From Aplidium turbinatum (taxonomy: Eukaryota > Chordata > Ascidiacea > Aplousobranchia > Polyclinidae): 64,000 bases of DNA. The translations under genes and the position numbers were made by a program. The notes beneath the pieces were generated by a model. That model saw nothing but the letters and a program-made list of their open reading frames with translations. It did not search any database and was not told where the DNA came from. The number at the start of each line of letters is the position of its first letter. Positions within the stretch are counted from its first letter, which is position 1. Positions 35,039 to 46,582 of this stretch are shown piece by piece. The DNA is taken from the NCBI GenBank assembly GCA_918807975.1, contig OU964919.1, forward strand, positions 32,371,824 to 32,435,823. Reading direction: 5' to 3'.

Positions 35039-35812
35039 CAGTGGCGTAGCTAGGGGGGGGGCGGACCGCCCCGGGCGGCACGTCTGGGGGGCGGCACTTT
35101 CAGACAGGAGGTTTTTTTGTTTTTTTTAATAATGCAAAAGTACACGGAAAATAAAAGCAAACAGAATGGCAACGTTCAAAACAGTGGCGTAGCCAAGGGG
35201 GAGGAGGGGTTTGGGGGTTACAACCCCCCCTTTGGCATGCATGTGACGTCACGATATTGAGAATGATGCTTTCAGTCTCTATGTCTCTAAAACAAAGTTG
35301 CCTAATTTTGAACGAAACTCCATTAAAAGAGCGAGTTTTGCTAATACCAAACATTCAAACATCTCAGCCAGGAATAAGCAACAAGAAAACATAGAGACTT
35401 AGCTTTATTAAGTTACCGAAAAATTCCCAAGAAAACATGATCTTATCCTTTTGGTATGCCACCGGACAGCACCATTTTACAGGAATATTTATACTAGGGG
35501 ATTTATACCCACATTTTTGTTGAAAATGCCCTCAGAATGCACCAAATCCAAAGTAATTTTTTAAAATGTTTTGGGGGAGGCCCCCCAGATCCCCCGCCGC
35601 TGGGTGTCGTCTTTGGCGAGGACGCCATCGGGCTTCGCCCGCCGGCCCTTAAAACCTCCCCTTTCAAAATTACTGGCTACGCTACTGGTTCAAAACATAC
35701 AATAATTCCACTTTAAGTCAATTAAAAAAATTTCATTTTCACATGCTTTTTCTTGAAGGGGCGGCAAAATCTGAATCCGCCCCGGGCGGCACATTCCCTA
35801 GCTACGCCACTG
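35039..35812. mobile_element. hAT-type MITE, outer element of a nested pair
   Basis: Termini CAGTGGCGTAGCTAGG and CCTAGCTACGCCACTG, with perfect 8-bp target duplication CAAGGGTT (35031-35038 and 35813-35820). GGGCGGC-rich subterminal arms on both sides (CCGCCCCGGGCGGCAC). A second element sits inside. Confidence 0.9.
35182..35687. mobile_element. hAT-type MITE nested inside 35039-35812
   Basis: Termini CAGTGGCGTAGCCA and TGGCTACGCTACTG, with perfect 8-bp target duplication GTTCAAAA (35174-35181 and 35688-35695). The related terminus with a different interior shows two families sharing one transposase specificity. Confidence 0.9.
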
Positions 35813-36376
35813 CAAGGGTTGCAAAGCATTGTGGACGGAAAGGATTAGACTCCCTACCATCACAGCAAAGTCAAATGATAGTTTCAATTATTTTACGCAG
35901 TTTTGGACTTAGTTGCCTTGTCATATCTTTTAATCCGAACCAAATGCGATTAAAAGCATTCGTTTTCATGTTTGTACGTTTTTGACTGTTTTGTAATTGA
36001 TTAGCTGCTGTTTGCATTCGATCTGCACGATATCGATCGATCTAATTTGGCAACTGAAAGTCAAGGGTTGTATTGATTTAAGGTCATTTTGCAAAGACTT
36101 GTAAAAATTTTTCAAAGCAGCCAATACAATTTAGGAAATTGGGCAGACGTTTTTTTATTTTTGTTTAATAAACAAAATGCTAAATTTTGGTTCCATTTTA
36201 ATTAAATACACTTTGTTTTTCTATTAGCAAACTCTTCTTCAAACGGTTTCTTATCTCTACGTTTATCACAAAACTAACATAAACCGAAGATTTTGCTGCA
36301 GTGAGTTTTATTGCATTTACGTATAGGCAACATTTAAACTTAAAAACAGAGAGAGACTGTTCACCAGGCATTTGGT

Positions 36377-36671
36377 AATAAAATTAGTTTGCGTTCTTCT
36401 GGTGACTATATGCTAGGTTACCTCGTGATGTTAAAGATGATAACTAGCTTTTTTATTTCCGACGTTTCGTCAGTCAGCACGACTGACTTTATCAAGGTGG
36501 CTAAAACAGGTTAACACTGTTTTAGCCTTAGTGTTAACCTGTTTTAGCCACCTTGATAAAGTCAGTCGTGCTGACTGACGAAACGTCGGAAATAAAAAAG
36601 CTAATTATCATCTTTAACATCACGAGGTAACCTAGCATATAGTCACCAGAAGAACGCAAACTAATTTTATT
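36377..36671. mobile_element. Penelope-like foldback with hammerhead-like core (295 bp)
   Basis: Two arms of about 140 bp, near-perfect inverse copies (one mismatch noted near GATAACTAGC), meet at a short loop around 36524. The right arm reads TTGATAAAGTCAGTCGTGCT then GACTGACGAAACGTCGG: stem II GTCAGTC/GACTGAC sits between a degenerate CTGATGA box and GAAAC, followed by the cleavage-type triplet GTC. This is the layout of tails in Penelope-like retroelements. No coding sequence remains. Confidence 0.6.
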
Positions 36672-37100
36672 TAAACTTAATTTACTTAACAGCCAATACG
36701 TTCGGTATTTGTTTGTATGTAAATTTAAACCTAAAGCACGGAAGGAAAGGGTATTCGGTTTCAAGATCACAATAATTCGTCTTTTGCTTATTCTGGTATA
36801 TTTTGAACATTGTTTCAATGCTTTGGAACGTATATTCACCAATGGATATTGGCTTGATGCAAAATTGAGTCTTAGTTGGAGGCCAGCAATGATACAATCA
36901 TATTAAACATTTATACACAAACAAGGTGCGAAGTTAAACTTTCCCAAATTTTGTCATCTACAATTGTGTTAGCTGCTTACTTAACTATTACGTGAAGACG
37001 ATTTTTGTTGTGAGTCATGCCCAATTCCCCATGCCACTGCACGGAATAAAAGCAGCGATAGCAAAAGAAAAACGCGACAATTATGTATTAATCACGGTAC

Positions 37101-38997
37101 CTGTGAAATGCAATCAACTGACATAGCCCCTGCCAGGCAAAAAAGTGACAAGACTCTTCCCCACGTGAAGTCTTTCGAATCCAAACCGATGACGTGCGTT
37201 GCAATTCGGTAGTATAGTCTCCTCACTGTTTGCTCACAATCGAACACGTAACCCAACTTCTTTGATACGTTTTTAAAGACGTTGGGATATGAATTCTCCA
37301 AAGACTGGCCTGAAAAAGAACAAGGTACAAAATGAAGGATGCTTTAACTAGATAAAACTCAAAGCAATGCCAATAAATGCAGAATGTATCTTTCCAATCA
37401 CAATTCACGCAATGAAACCGATTTTGTGCTTTCTCAGACGCTGGGCAGAAACGACAAAAGCTATCAAGCTTCCTAGAATTGACATACATAAAAAAAAAAA
37501 TTTTTCTCAAATTTTACCCTCTGAAATCCGCTTTGAAGTTTTGAAAAAGCTCAAAAAAAGTCAAGTGTACGCAATCTGCACTTCAAAAAATCACAGAATT
37601 GAGCGAGCGATGTGTGTTCCTGATCAGACGAAAAAGGTTTACAGACATTGTTTATTGAAATCGTCACAAAAACACTACTAAAGTCCAACTATACAGTAAT
37701 TCAGGTTGAGAAATAGTCTCAAATAAAGTTTTTACTTCTACAGATAAAGCCAAGATATTTGTTTTTGTACTTGCCATTCGACAAAAATTTGATATGTTAT
37801 GGGGAGTTTAGATTGCCTTCAAGCTTGCATTTGTATCAGCATTTGCAATCACATGATTTTACTCATGGTGTTTTTAACTACGCAATTTCAAGATGTGAAA
37901 TTAGTTTCGTATTGAGCATAAAGTATTGTTTTTTACTCGAAAATTTTAGGAGCCTATTTCTGTTTTGAATGTTATTGTAAACAGCAAATTAAAGCTACTA
38001 ACTATTTTGATTCTGAAAACGAATATATAAACAAGCTGCCAACCAAAATTTAGAGCCCGAGTTATGTTCCTACAAAACAAAAACTTTTTTTCTGTTTACC
38101 AGCCCTTGCCGTAAAAATTAGAAAAATTCTGGCATGTTAACTCAGCGTCACGCAGTAAAACTTTAGATTAAAAACTCAACTAGTGGTATCGTTTCCGGTT
38201 TTCAAGTGGTGATTCTTAAGTTTTAGTGCCAAGAAACGTCACAAGATGTTGAAATAAACTCAGGGCTGCTGCAAACTTTGATGAGAAAGATCAGAAATCA
38301 TCAATATTCTTGCCAAAACATTATTGCGCAATACATGACCTACCAAACGAAGAAAATAATGTTAACTTTGGCAACTCAAGACCACCGCAGTCAATTAAGT
38401 TATAAAACAAATTGTCAAGTTTGATTTTAACCTTTCATAGCTAAATCTAGCGTGTTGACCGAATTGTAAAATTCGATGATACAATTATAACACAAAGCAA
38501 ATCTTTTCATTGTTTCACTCACCAATGTTCAATATTTGACGGGAAAGATTTTGATCTTTTGCTGGAGCATACTCTTTGACGATAACTCTGCATCCTAATC
38601 CACTTCTTTTCAACTTACAACAAACGTAATCTCTACATAAGCCGATAGTAAGGAAGACTTCATTGGTGTAGTTTTGAGAAAAAAATACGGAGTCATCTCC
38701 TGTCCTTTCTGGGGAGGCTAAAAAAGACATACTGGATAATTTAAAAGAGCTATTGCGGCTAGGTTCGAATGTGTCCTTTGTGGTTACCACCCTGCTGGGT
38801 GTAGATGATCTTTTTCTCTCTTCATTGAAGCAATATCTACGATGCTGATCTTGTGATTGATCTACACCTGCTGCATTCGATGACGTTTTGTTGTGGTTTA
38901 AGTCGATAGCAGGTGAGTCCGATGACAACATTGGAAAACAAGATAAGCTTTTCTGTTCGTACTTATTTTGTTCTGCATGAGAAAGTAAGCAATCCAT
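37101..38997 (-). CDS. BOK-like Bcl-2 family protein, two exons (3' end not found)
   Basis: Exon 1 is 38523-38997 (ATG at 38997, donor GTGAGT); exon 2 is 37101-37309 (acceptor TTTTTCAG, donor GTACCG). The split Gly codon joins in frame, giving 227 residues. Residues 1-95 are Ser-rich and unlike anything I know. Then come VFLTIGLCRDYVCCKLKRSG (helix 1 region), LSRQILNIGQSLENSY (BH3 position), NVFKNVSKKLGYVF, and TWGRVLSLFCLAGAMSVD, a BH1 motif closest to BOK (TWGKVVSLYxVAAGLAVD). BOK, BAX and BAK permeabilise mitochondrial or ER membranes in apoptosis. The invariant BH3 Asp after Gly is Gln here, which could weaken BH3 activity. The BH2 and membrane-anchor exon(s) should lie below 37100 but I could not identify them. 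Assignment to BOK rather than BAX/BAK is moderate. Confidence 0.78.
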
Positions 38998-39332
38998 TTC
39001 GCATTATTGTAACCACATTCAGGGATAAGCTTACTAGGCAACATAGATAAAAAAAAAAACAATAGATCGAGACATATGCATGTGCCTCAAAAGTTCAACT
39101 AAACGAAACCACTGTAAAACGTCTGTTTCGGTCTCAAAACGTTATAACGTTCGCGTTTTGTCGCTTCTACTTTTTCTATACATTCTGCCTGTTGTGCTCA
39201 ACATGTTTTGTTTTCGTTGTGATTGTCAGAAATAAAAACAAACTGAACTGAATCACTCTTCATGAAGCTAGTGGATAGAGCTATGAGAAACAAAACTATT
39301 TTGAACTGGAATTTCGTGTTGACTTAAATATT

Positions 39333-39624
39333 TTAAATCAAGTAGCTTGAAAAGTTTTGTTCCGAACGTCGTCGTACAGAAATTGTTTCTAACTCCTGTA
39401 CTAGTCCACTGAACTTGTCTGATTTGAACCACCTGACAGATGTTTTTTCAACTGCAGTCCGGAAGTCTTGTTTGTAGGCCAAGCAAATGTCAAGCAACAC
39501 TTTGACTGGTTTGGTCATTGACTTTAACATCGTTATTTCCTTGAAAAAAAAAAACGTTACCTTGTGCCAGACGTTCGTGTAGTTTCTTTTGTGACCTTCT
39601 TGTATTTTGACTGCTTCAATTATT
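39333..39624 (-). CDS. Last two exons of an unrecognised gene
   Basis: Exon 39561-39624 (acceptor TTTTTTTAG, donor GTAACG) joins in phase 0 to 39333-39539 (acceptor with a long poly-T then CAAG, stop at 39333). They encode EAVKIQEGHKRNYTNVWHK then SMTKPVKVLLDICLAYKQDF and WFKSDKFSGLVQELE, a helical, soluble-looking C-terminus. I do not recognise the family. Splice sites on both sides and continuity of phase argue for a real gene. It ends 335 bases upstream of the BOK-like ATG on the same strand. Upstream exons at higher coordinates were not found with confidence; 39800-39935 (minus strand, FSGLKAQM / NNGFQWAKSANAVADDLF) is a weak candidate. Confidence 0.4.
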
Positions 39625-41302
39625 CTAAAAAAACGCAGAAAGCTTCAAATTTTAACAGAAAGCTATCTGCTGTAAGCTACTAATAGCAGTAAAGCAATCC
39701 ACTATCAGGCTGCATTATTTGGTGATGCATACCTGTGGGCTACCAGTTTTCATGCTACACCAAGAATGACTAATCAGCAACTTACCCAGTTAGCAGTTAC
39801 TGCAAGTACTTTTTGCTTCACAATTTGAATCATCGGCTATGGGCTTCATTCTAACGCAACCAATCAAAAACAAATCATCTGCCACAGCATTTGCGCTTTT
39901 AGCCCACTGAAAGCCATTGTTGGCTAGGCAGCGTAGCATACGCCACAGTATTTCCTTGAACTTGCTTTCTGCCTGAAGTTTCCCACTTAGCTCAACAACA
40001 TTATGTTTTCAACCCAACCTACGCTCATGTTTTGTCCACACGTTTAAGGTTAATGGCGAAGTAAGCGTCACGCAAAATGTCGAAAGGATCTGAAATGTCA
40101 TGACACACGCAGCCTGCAGCGTGTGCGTATGTCAGATGATGGATTTTCTGTCATAAAAGCGTCTGGGCAATTTTCGGAAAGGGTTATGAGTTGTTATTAA
40201 AACAGAGAGCACAGTTTCGTTTTATGATTATGAATTGTCTGCTAAGGTAGTCTCTACTCTCGTGGTCAAGCAATATTGGTTGAATTCAATATGGTTTGGG
40301 TGCGTATGGGCGTTATGGCACATGCTTGGGTAGGCTAATTCGTCATTCATCAAAGTAGTAACATGGCGCCAGATCACCTGTATTAAATGTTTTTGAGTAG
40401 TAGGCTAAATCATATTTTTTATCTACGAGTCGTTTTTTTCTTGTTGACAGCGAACAAAAGCAACTTATATTGAAATCAAATGAAAGATTTTTCTGTAAAA
40501 ATTTAGCGTTCAAAGGAAGCGAAAGCAAGGAATGTTGCATCCCAACAAAATGCACACCTTTGACTCCATTGAGTAGACGAGAGAGTAGGCTGACAAGATT
40601 CAAGCTACGACCTGTTCCTGACAAAAACATAAGCCGTCTTCATAGGCTACTTGCTGTGCCCATTTTATTCACTATTTCACGTAAGAAATGTTGCCAGTAA
40701 TTGTGAGCTCGTTTATTAGCTCACTTTGACTTTCAGTCCGCTCAGTATAAGCTGCAGTTGATTTGCTGGGAGCAAAGTTAATAATTTAATTAAATTGGTT
40801 TCTTTAATGGCATAGTTGAAGATAGAAAATTATTATCAGAAAAATCTTTTGACTGCAGTTTTTACTGTTAATGTTGTTTGAAGATGTCTGCTGGTTTATA
40901 AACCTGAACTGAAGATTGCATGAACATTGAACAACAATGGCTAAAGTATTTGAGCGAGCTCGCACTGGCAAAGTACGCACACGCCATCGATCAATAGACT
41001 ACAATGCTTTTCCCATCAAATCAAACAAATCACGTTTTCAAAAGAGACTTGGTTTTTGAATCTTTGTCCTCGGACTGACAGAGCCTTGAAAAGTTATTTC
41101 TGGCAGTTTCGCATATTTGTAGAAGCTATCGTTCCATGTCAAATAAGCTATGACACCACACGGGTGTGGCAGACTTGATGACCAGTTTGGTCCTTCTGCC
41201 ACTCCCATCATCATCAGCAAACAACCTAACTCACATTGTAATCTTGTATTGTTTTCACATGTGCTGATGATGCAAAAATAAAAGAACTTCTTCTTCTGAC
41301 GC
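39625..41302. other. No confidently recognised gene
   Basis: It should contain upstream exons of the gene ending at 39333, but none could be tied in by splice sites and phase. The frame at 40343-40630 (minus) shows no family features. Confidence 0.35.
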
Positions 41303-41516
41303 AGAGCCAGTTGCCGAGGTTGGCAGAGTGAAGTTTTCTGATTGTTAAAGTGTTATTGCCAGGGAATTATCCCATCTATTAGGTGCGCAGAATGGAGAGC
41401 AGTCCTTAGAATGCGTTGCTCAAGCGCACACCCAGAGAGTCGAACCAGCGCCGTTTGATCTTGAAGCTTCTTCGTTCAAAAAGTCACGCGCTAACCAACT
41501 GAGCTATCGGGGCGGA
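41303..41516 (-). mobile_element. tRNA-derived SINE, family A (copy 3, near full length)
   Basis: Reverse-complement copy of the same family: A box and B box near 41500 and 41440, common body, and the 3' region ending near TCTGACGCAGAGCC at 41296-41309. Confidence 0.8.
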
Positions 41517-42421
41517 CATATGTTATATTTAGACACATATTTGTGGTTCTGTGGTTAGTGTTTCTACTGGATCAGACCTTATAGATGTGACCTACCTCAC
41601 ACGTGTGTACAATATACACAACCGCATAGAATCAAAACGCCGCAATATACTTTCCGCAACCTGTGCACCATTGTATGATAGTAAACTTTCTAGAATGCGG
41701 TTTATTGAAGCAAATCTTTAGCTGTGATCTCGAGCTGTGAGCAAATCTTTAGCTATATCAGTAGGCCTACCAACTTAAAATGATACAAAATCAACGCCTA
41801 CGTTGGTTTGTTGCTGTTATTTTTGCTTTTATACTACTACCGCCACCTAGCGGGAGAGTAAACTAGAACAAATAAGGACGATCTTTGTCCAAAGAGCATC
41901 AGCCACGTCTTGTATGCTTTCATATCTATATTTTTGGCATCAAAAATATTGGTCAGTAAACATTTATATATATATATGTATGTACAACATGTTGTCTGTA
42001 TCACATTATGACAAAACAACAACGCGAGTGAAAAATAGTTCACATATCACCAACACAAGCAAAGACAACGAAATCCTCTGAAATGTGCTTTTTGTATGAA
42101 CATTTGATATGTTGTGTTCAAAACATAGGATTTATCAAACTTTTTCGTCGACTTCAAAAGTTTGCGTTGCAACAACGACTCCTACTTTTTAAAAATTGTG
42201 ACAACTCAAGTTTTGTTGAACATAATATGAAGTTCGTATACAATGACAAATATTCACAATGAAATTATCTTGTAAAGTTTGTAAAAGCTCTGGGCAGAAA
42301 TTGCTTGAGCTGTTTTAAGCTTTGCACATTACTTTGTATTTAAAGTTAAGTTGAAACGAAAGCTCGCTTTTATATTTAAAAAATAAAGCTTTGGTAGAGA
42401 GTTTGCTTTGTTGAACCATAG

Positions 42422-43215
42422 AGAAATAAAACATAGTAACTTTAGCGGGTTTAGCATACTTTATTTCACACAAAATATAACATAATTAAATAAAATAAAC
42501 TCAAACGTTTTCGACACGTACGTGTGTCCTCATCAGGAATTAAATCTGCAATACATAAAATGAAAAATCGTAAGATAAATTTGACTATACACTGTAACTG
42601 TAACGACACTCTGGACTGAAAGCACAAACTGAACAAATGATACGAGAATGATTGCGAGTAAATTATGCGGTGGGAAACAGATCACGTGAGTTGTAGACTA
42701 CAGGCATTGGACAAAACAATTAGAACACACACAAAAGGAACGATAAGCCACAGGCGAATAACTGCCGGTTGAGAGATGGATTGTTACGTTTGATTCTTAA
42801 GGCTTCCATGATTTTCAGACTAAGATCATGGAAGCCTTAAGAATCAAACGTAACAATCCATCTCTCAACCGGCAGTTATTCGCCTGTGGCTCATCGTTCC
42901 TTTTGTGTGTGTTCTAATTGTTTTGTCCAATGCCTGTAGTCTACACCTCACGTGATCTGTTTCCCACCGCATAATTTACTCGCAATCATTCTCGTATCAT
43001 TTGTTCAGTTTGTGCTTTCAGTCCAGAGTGTCGTTACAGTTACAGTGTATAGTCAAATTTATCTTACGATTTTTCATTTTATGTATTGCAGATTTAATTC
43101 CTGATGAGGACACACGTACGTGTCGAAAACGTTTGAGTTTATTTTATTTAATTATGTTATATTTTGTGTGAAATAAAGTATGCTAAACCCGCTAAAGTTA
43201 CTATGTTTTATTTCT
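42422..43215. mobile_element. Penelope-like retroelement, inverted pair of 3' ends (794-bp foldback)
   Basis: Left arm 42422-42821 is the inverse of right arm 42823-43215; the 5'-truncated ends meet head to head. Each arm begins inside the ORF: the right arm encodes MEALRIKRNNPSLNRQL, matching the C-terminal end of the GIY-YIG endonuclease domain of Penelope-like elements. The 3' UTR carries a hammerhead-like core, CTGATGA (43101-43107), hairpin GACAC/GTGTC, GAAA (43125-43128), and ends in AATAAAGTATGC then ACCCGCTAAAG. Inverted, truncated pairs are typical products of Penelope insertion. Confidence 0.75.
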
Positions 43216-43507
43216 ATAAAAATGCACAAAACGGAAAAAAACGCGATAAAATTTAAAAGCGTTCGGCCATGTGTTTTTCAATATTCAGAAAATTAGCACC
43301 TTCTACGTATTTTAACGTTGAAATAGTTGATTCTGCAAACAAAGCATGACACTGGCAGTGAAAATGGCTATTGCACACCTACAAGCAATACACCAATGCC
43401 GAAAGCTAAACTGAGCGCAGTGCCTTAAGACGTTGAAAAACTCGAAGGAAACTATAAAATTACAACAAAATGTTGACCAAGCTAGCAAAACTCACCTCTT
43501 AGACATC

Positions 43508-43572
43508 AATTCCACATCCGCAGACGTTGAATCAATGTGAAAAGGACGAGTTATGCTAGTTGGGAAACGTTT
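43508..43572. repeat. Hairpin repeat copy
   Basis: CCGCAGACGTTGAATCAATG, then AAAAGGACGAGTTATGCTAG and TTGGGAA: the right arm of the hairpin family. Confidence 0.7.
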
Positions 43573-44614
43573 GCAATCTGAAAGCTGATTCTCAGCATAG
43601 TGTTGATGTCTAATATATTTTGAATAAATTTTAAAACAAAAAGGTGTTAAACCAGTTCGAAGCAGTTTAACCAGTTTGAAAGTCGCTGGCGTTACAAAAT
43701 ATTTCACTTTCATCTAAGAACGAAAGTATGGTGCGAGGAAAACATCATATAGTGTACACAATCTTCATTCTAAAAAGTGTAATCTGAAGATTCAAGCGTG
43801 GGACATTCAAGATAAGCTACGAAAGCATGTACGATTGTACGTACATGGAACCGAAATGTCATTGGCAACTTTTTTTTCACAACGCTTGGTACAGTGGAAA
43901 TAACCCACAAGATCACTTTAACATGAAACAATGTGGAAACATTTCCTTCTGCTTAAAAAAAAACACCAATATGACATTGATAGAAAAGAAGCAACTGCAA
44001 AAACACGACTAATTAAGGAACTTGGAATCAAACCACTGCTGCCATGCACTTTCATGCCGACGTGACCTTTCATGTTGATTGATAGACGATGCTTGTCTTG
44101 TAAGGGTATTTCCTCATATTTTTGACATTAAAACGACTTAAATACAACAAAATTAACGCAATAACAACTCACATTGAGACCAATAGTACGTGGAAGGGTT
44201 TCTGATGATTTCAATAGAAATATTTTGTTTTGAACACGCACGTTTCTATCGTATATATCAAAGCAATAACCAATGTGAATGCAACAACGGTATGGCAACA
44301 GTAAGAAAAGATCAACAATAAACTTTTATTTTTTACATTTCCTCAACGACAACGGAGTTTACGTCTTTAATTTTACACAAACTTAAAATTCATGAAATAA
44401 ATAAGTTACGCGCCATTCTACAATAACACCACCAAGCACCATAATTAAGCAAGGTGTTCTCCATCAAAGAACTAAACAACTTCTCCAAAGAACTAACTTT
44501 ACCTTGCGTAGACCAACATCAACAAATGTTGAATGAAAATAAACAATGGTACGTGCTTGAATGTGCTATGACAATGAATAGAAGATCTCAGCAGGAAAAT
44601 TAGCCTTTTTCAAC

Positions 44615-44695
44615 GTTGATTCGACGACTGCAGACGTTGAGTCCAGTGAAAAAGGACTGAGTTGCTTGCTGGGAGTTGCCCAACATCAACAGATA
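44615..44695. repeat. Hairpin repeat copy
   Basis: TTTTTCAACGTTGATTCGAC, CTGCAGACGTTGAGTCCAGT and AAAAAGGACTGAGTTGC; both arms present. Confidence 0.7.
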
Positions 44696-45194
44696 ATTTA
44701 GAGCAATTTTGTCTCATTTGAAGAAGTCCTGAAAAGACTCTGCAAACTCATTTGATTTTCCATTTAGTTATTTTTCAAAGCATGAATAAGACAGTTCAAC
44801 AGGGATAGAACTTAAATTATCGCACGTTATCCTGGAGTAGGTGTAAGCTAAACTATTGTAAGTTGATGTGAGCGATATTCTAAATGTATTTCAAGGTTTC
44901 GTTAATCAATCAACGTGGACTTCTTGAAATTGGTCGTGGACTCTATGACAATTTGAGGAAATTTAGCCACATACAACAAATTTAGTGAAAAATGCTCGAA
45001 AAAACGACGTTGATGATTCAAAAGCCGCACCTCGTCTGCAACTGTACCTAAAAAACTATTGATGTTTGCAGATCAAAATTAACGCGATGAAACTTAAGAA
45101 TCGCATAATAGTTTTTTTTTTTTTTTATAAAAAGTAATATAGGGTCAAAATGGAAACTTTCAAACCATTACCCTGCCAGCATAATCCACCATTC

Positions 45195-45265
45195 TTACAT
45201 TAATTCAGCGTCTAAAGACGTTAAATCCATGTCAAAGAAACGGATTTTACTGGCTGAAGTAGGCT
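45195..45265. repeat. Hairpin repeat copy
   Basis: ACATTAATTCAGCGTCTAAA, GACGTTAAATCCATGTCAAA and ACGGATTTTACTGGCTG; diverged full copy. Confidence 0.65.
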
Positions 45266-46108
45266 TCTTGAAGACAAGATCCCCAACTACAGCATCGGTC
45301 ACCTTCTAGCTCACACTGTTGCTAATACTGTGACTAACATTGAAAAGAAAACGTCAGTTCGAAAGCTGGTTTTATAAAGCCTAGTTGGTCCCCTAACAAC
45401 AAGCCAAATGCAACTGTAGTAAAAGCAATGAAACGTTTTAGCAATGCTATCGACGCGTGACGTAAAAATCGATTATTTTCTTAAAACTCAACGACACACG
45501 GGAATGTAAAAGCGAATGAGATAAAACGTTTCTTAAATGTTTCTATTTTGACGATTCACACAAAAGTTGAAATGTTACGAACTGAAACTCAGATAGCCTC
45601 AATTTGCGTTAACTTGTGTTACTCTAAAGGTACGTCCGAATCACTGTTTCTACTTTAAACAAAAAAATCAGTTTGTTTTATTAATCTTACGTTGTACCAA
45701 TGCAACAAGACAAAATGTTCAGTGTGAGCACTTGTCCATATACTTCGTAAGTGAACAGATAATGGCTTTCGATTTCACATCACACTTCCCACAATATGTA
45801 AATCGGCAGTCGACCATGAAAAGAATCTAGCAGCAGACGACACAGAGGGCCGTGTAATTTTTGTCATGCTTTTATAAAACCTTTACAGGAAAGAATAATC
45901 TATGTTATTTTGTCTCGAAAAATAGAAAATTATTCCGTTGAGAATAAACTGTACGAATAAGGTTTAACAGTTCAAGCTGTACTCTATATCTATTTAGTCG
46001 AAACAACACCCACATCTAAAGTAATGCATTCAAAAATTCACGTTCATAAATACTAATACATACAATTTAGTTATAAAAAAGCAGTGACTCTGATACAAAA
46101 CGGTACAA

Positions 46109-46582
46109 TTACTTTACATAAATAGACTGCAGGCTAAAAGCAATAAGTATTGCACTTAAAAAGTAAAATGCTATCACGACGGCAGCCATGTTTTTGGAAA
46201 GCCAAGATTCTGGATCGACATCCTTTTCTAATTTTTCACCAGACAAAGGTGCATCTTTTCGGGCTTTTAAATGTTTTGATGTCGATGTCTGAACTCGGGA
46301 CGCCACCAACGGGACGTGGGGTAAATAGGACAATGTCGGCTCTTCTACGTCATCGTCATCATCATCGAAAGAAAGAGTTAAGAAAGCGACTGAATTACTA
46401 GGTAACCCAGTTAAGTCCTCGGGCCCGTCGTCGGAGACTTCGGAGCATGTAGAGCTGTCATCCGGCGGAGGTTGAGAGAAACGAGCCGATGTGCATCGGC
46501 GTATTGCGGCAACACGGATGGTGTATGTGGTTTGCGATGCAAGGTTGTCAAGGCGATAACTGGTGGCCTCGCAAGGGAAGAC
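46109..46582 (-). CDS. FNDC3: FNDC3 terminal exon: end of Fn3-9, acidic linker, membrane anchor
   Basis: Encodes RLDNLASQTTYTIRVAAIRR, an acidic segment with six consecutive Asp, a basic stretch (SKHLKARKDAPL) and the C-terminal helix MAAVVIAFYFLSAILIAFSL, then QSIYVK and the stop at 46109-46111. The position and tail match FSILIAFIIQYFVIK of FNDC3A. Confidence 0.9.
   Translation of the reverse strand, partial: VFPCEATSYRLDNLASQTTYTIRVAAIRRCTSARFSQPPPDDSSTCSEVSDDGPEDLTGLPSNSVAFLTLSFDDDDDDVEEPTLSYLPHVPLVASRVQTSTSKHLKARKDAPLSGEKLEKDVDPESWLSKNMAAVVIAFYFLSAILIAFSLQSIYVK

Larger units (their letters stand above)
43216..46108. other. Non-coding stretch downstream of FNDC3
   Basis: Holds three hairpin repeats (43508, 44615, 45195) and AT-rich DNA. 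The FNDC3 3' UTR lies at its right end; a minus-strand AATAAA is present near 45677, one possible polyadenylation signal. Confidence 0.4.

Noticed and set aside
35743-35985. Plus-strand ORF starting in GGGGCGGC sequence
   Set aside because: It starts inside the hAT MITE and continues into unrelated flanking DNA.
39190-39260. AAACTGAACTGAA-type LINE tail
   Set aside because: Too short and without coding evidence upstream.
41038-41295. Possible LINE 3' end (AATAAAAGAACTTCTTCTTCTG)
   Set aside because: The tail is suggestive, but no ORF2 motif or second copy was found, so it was not called.
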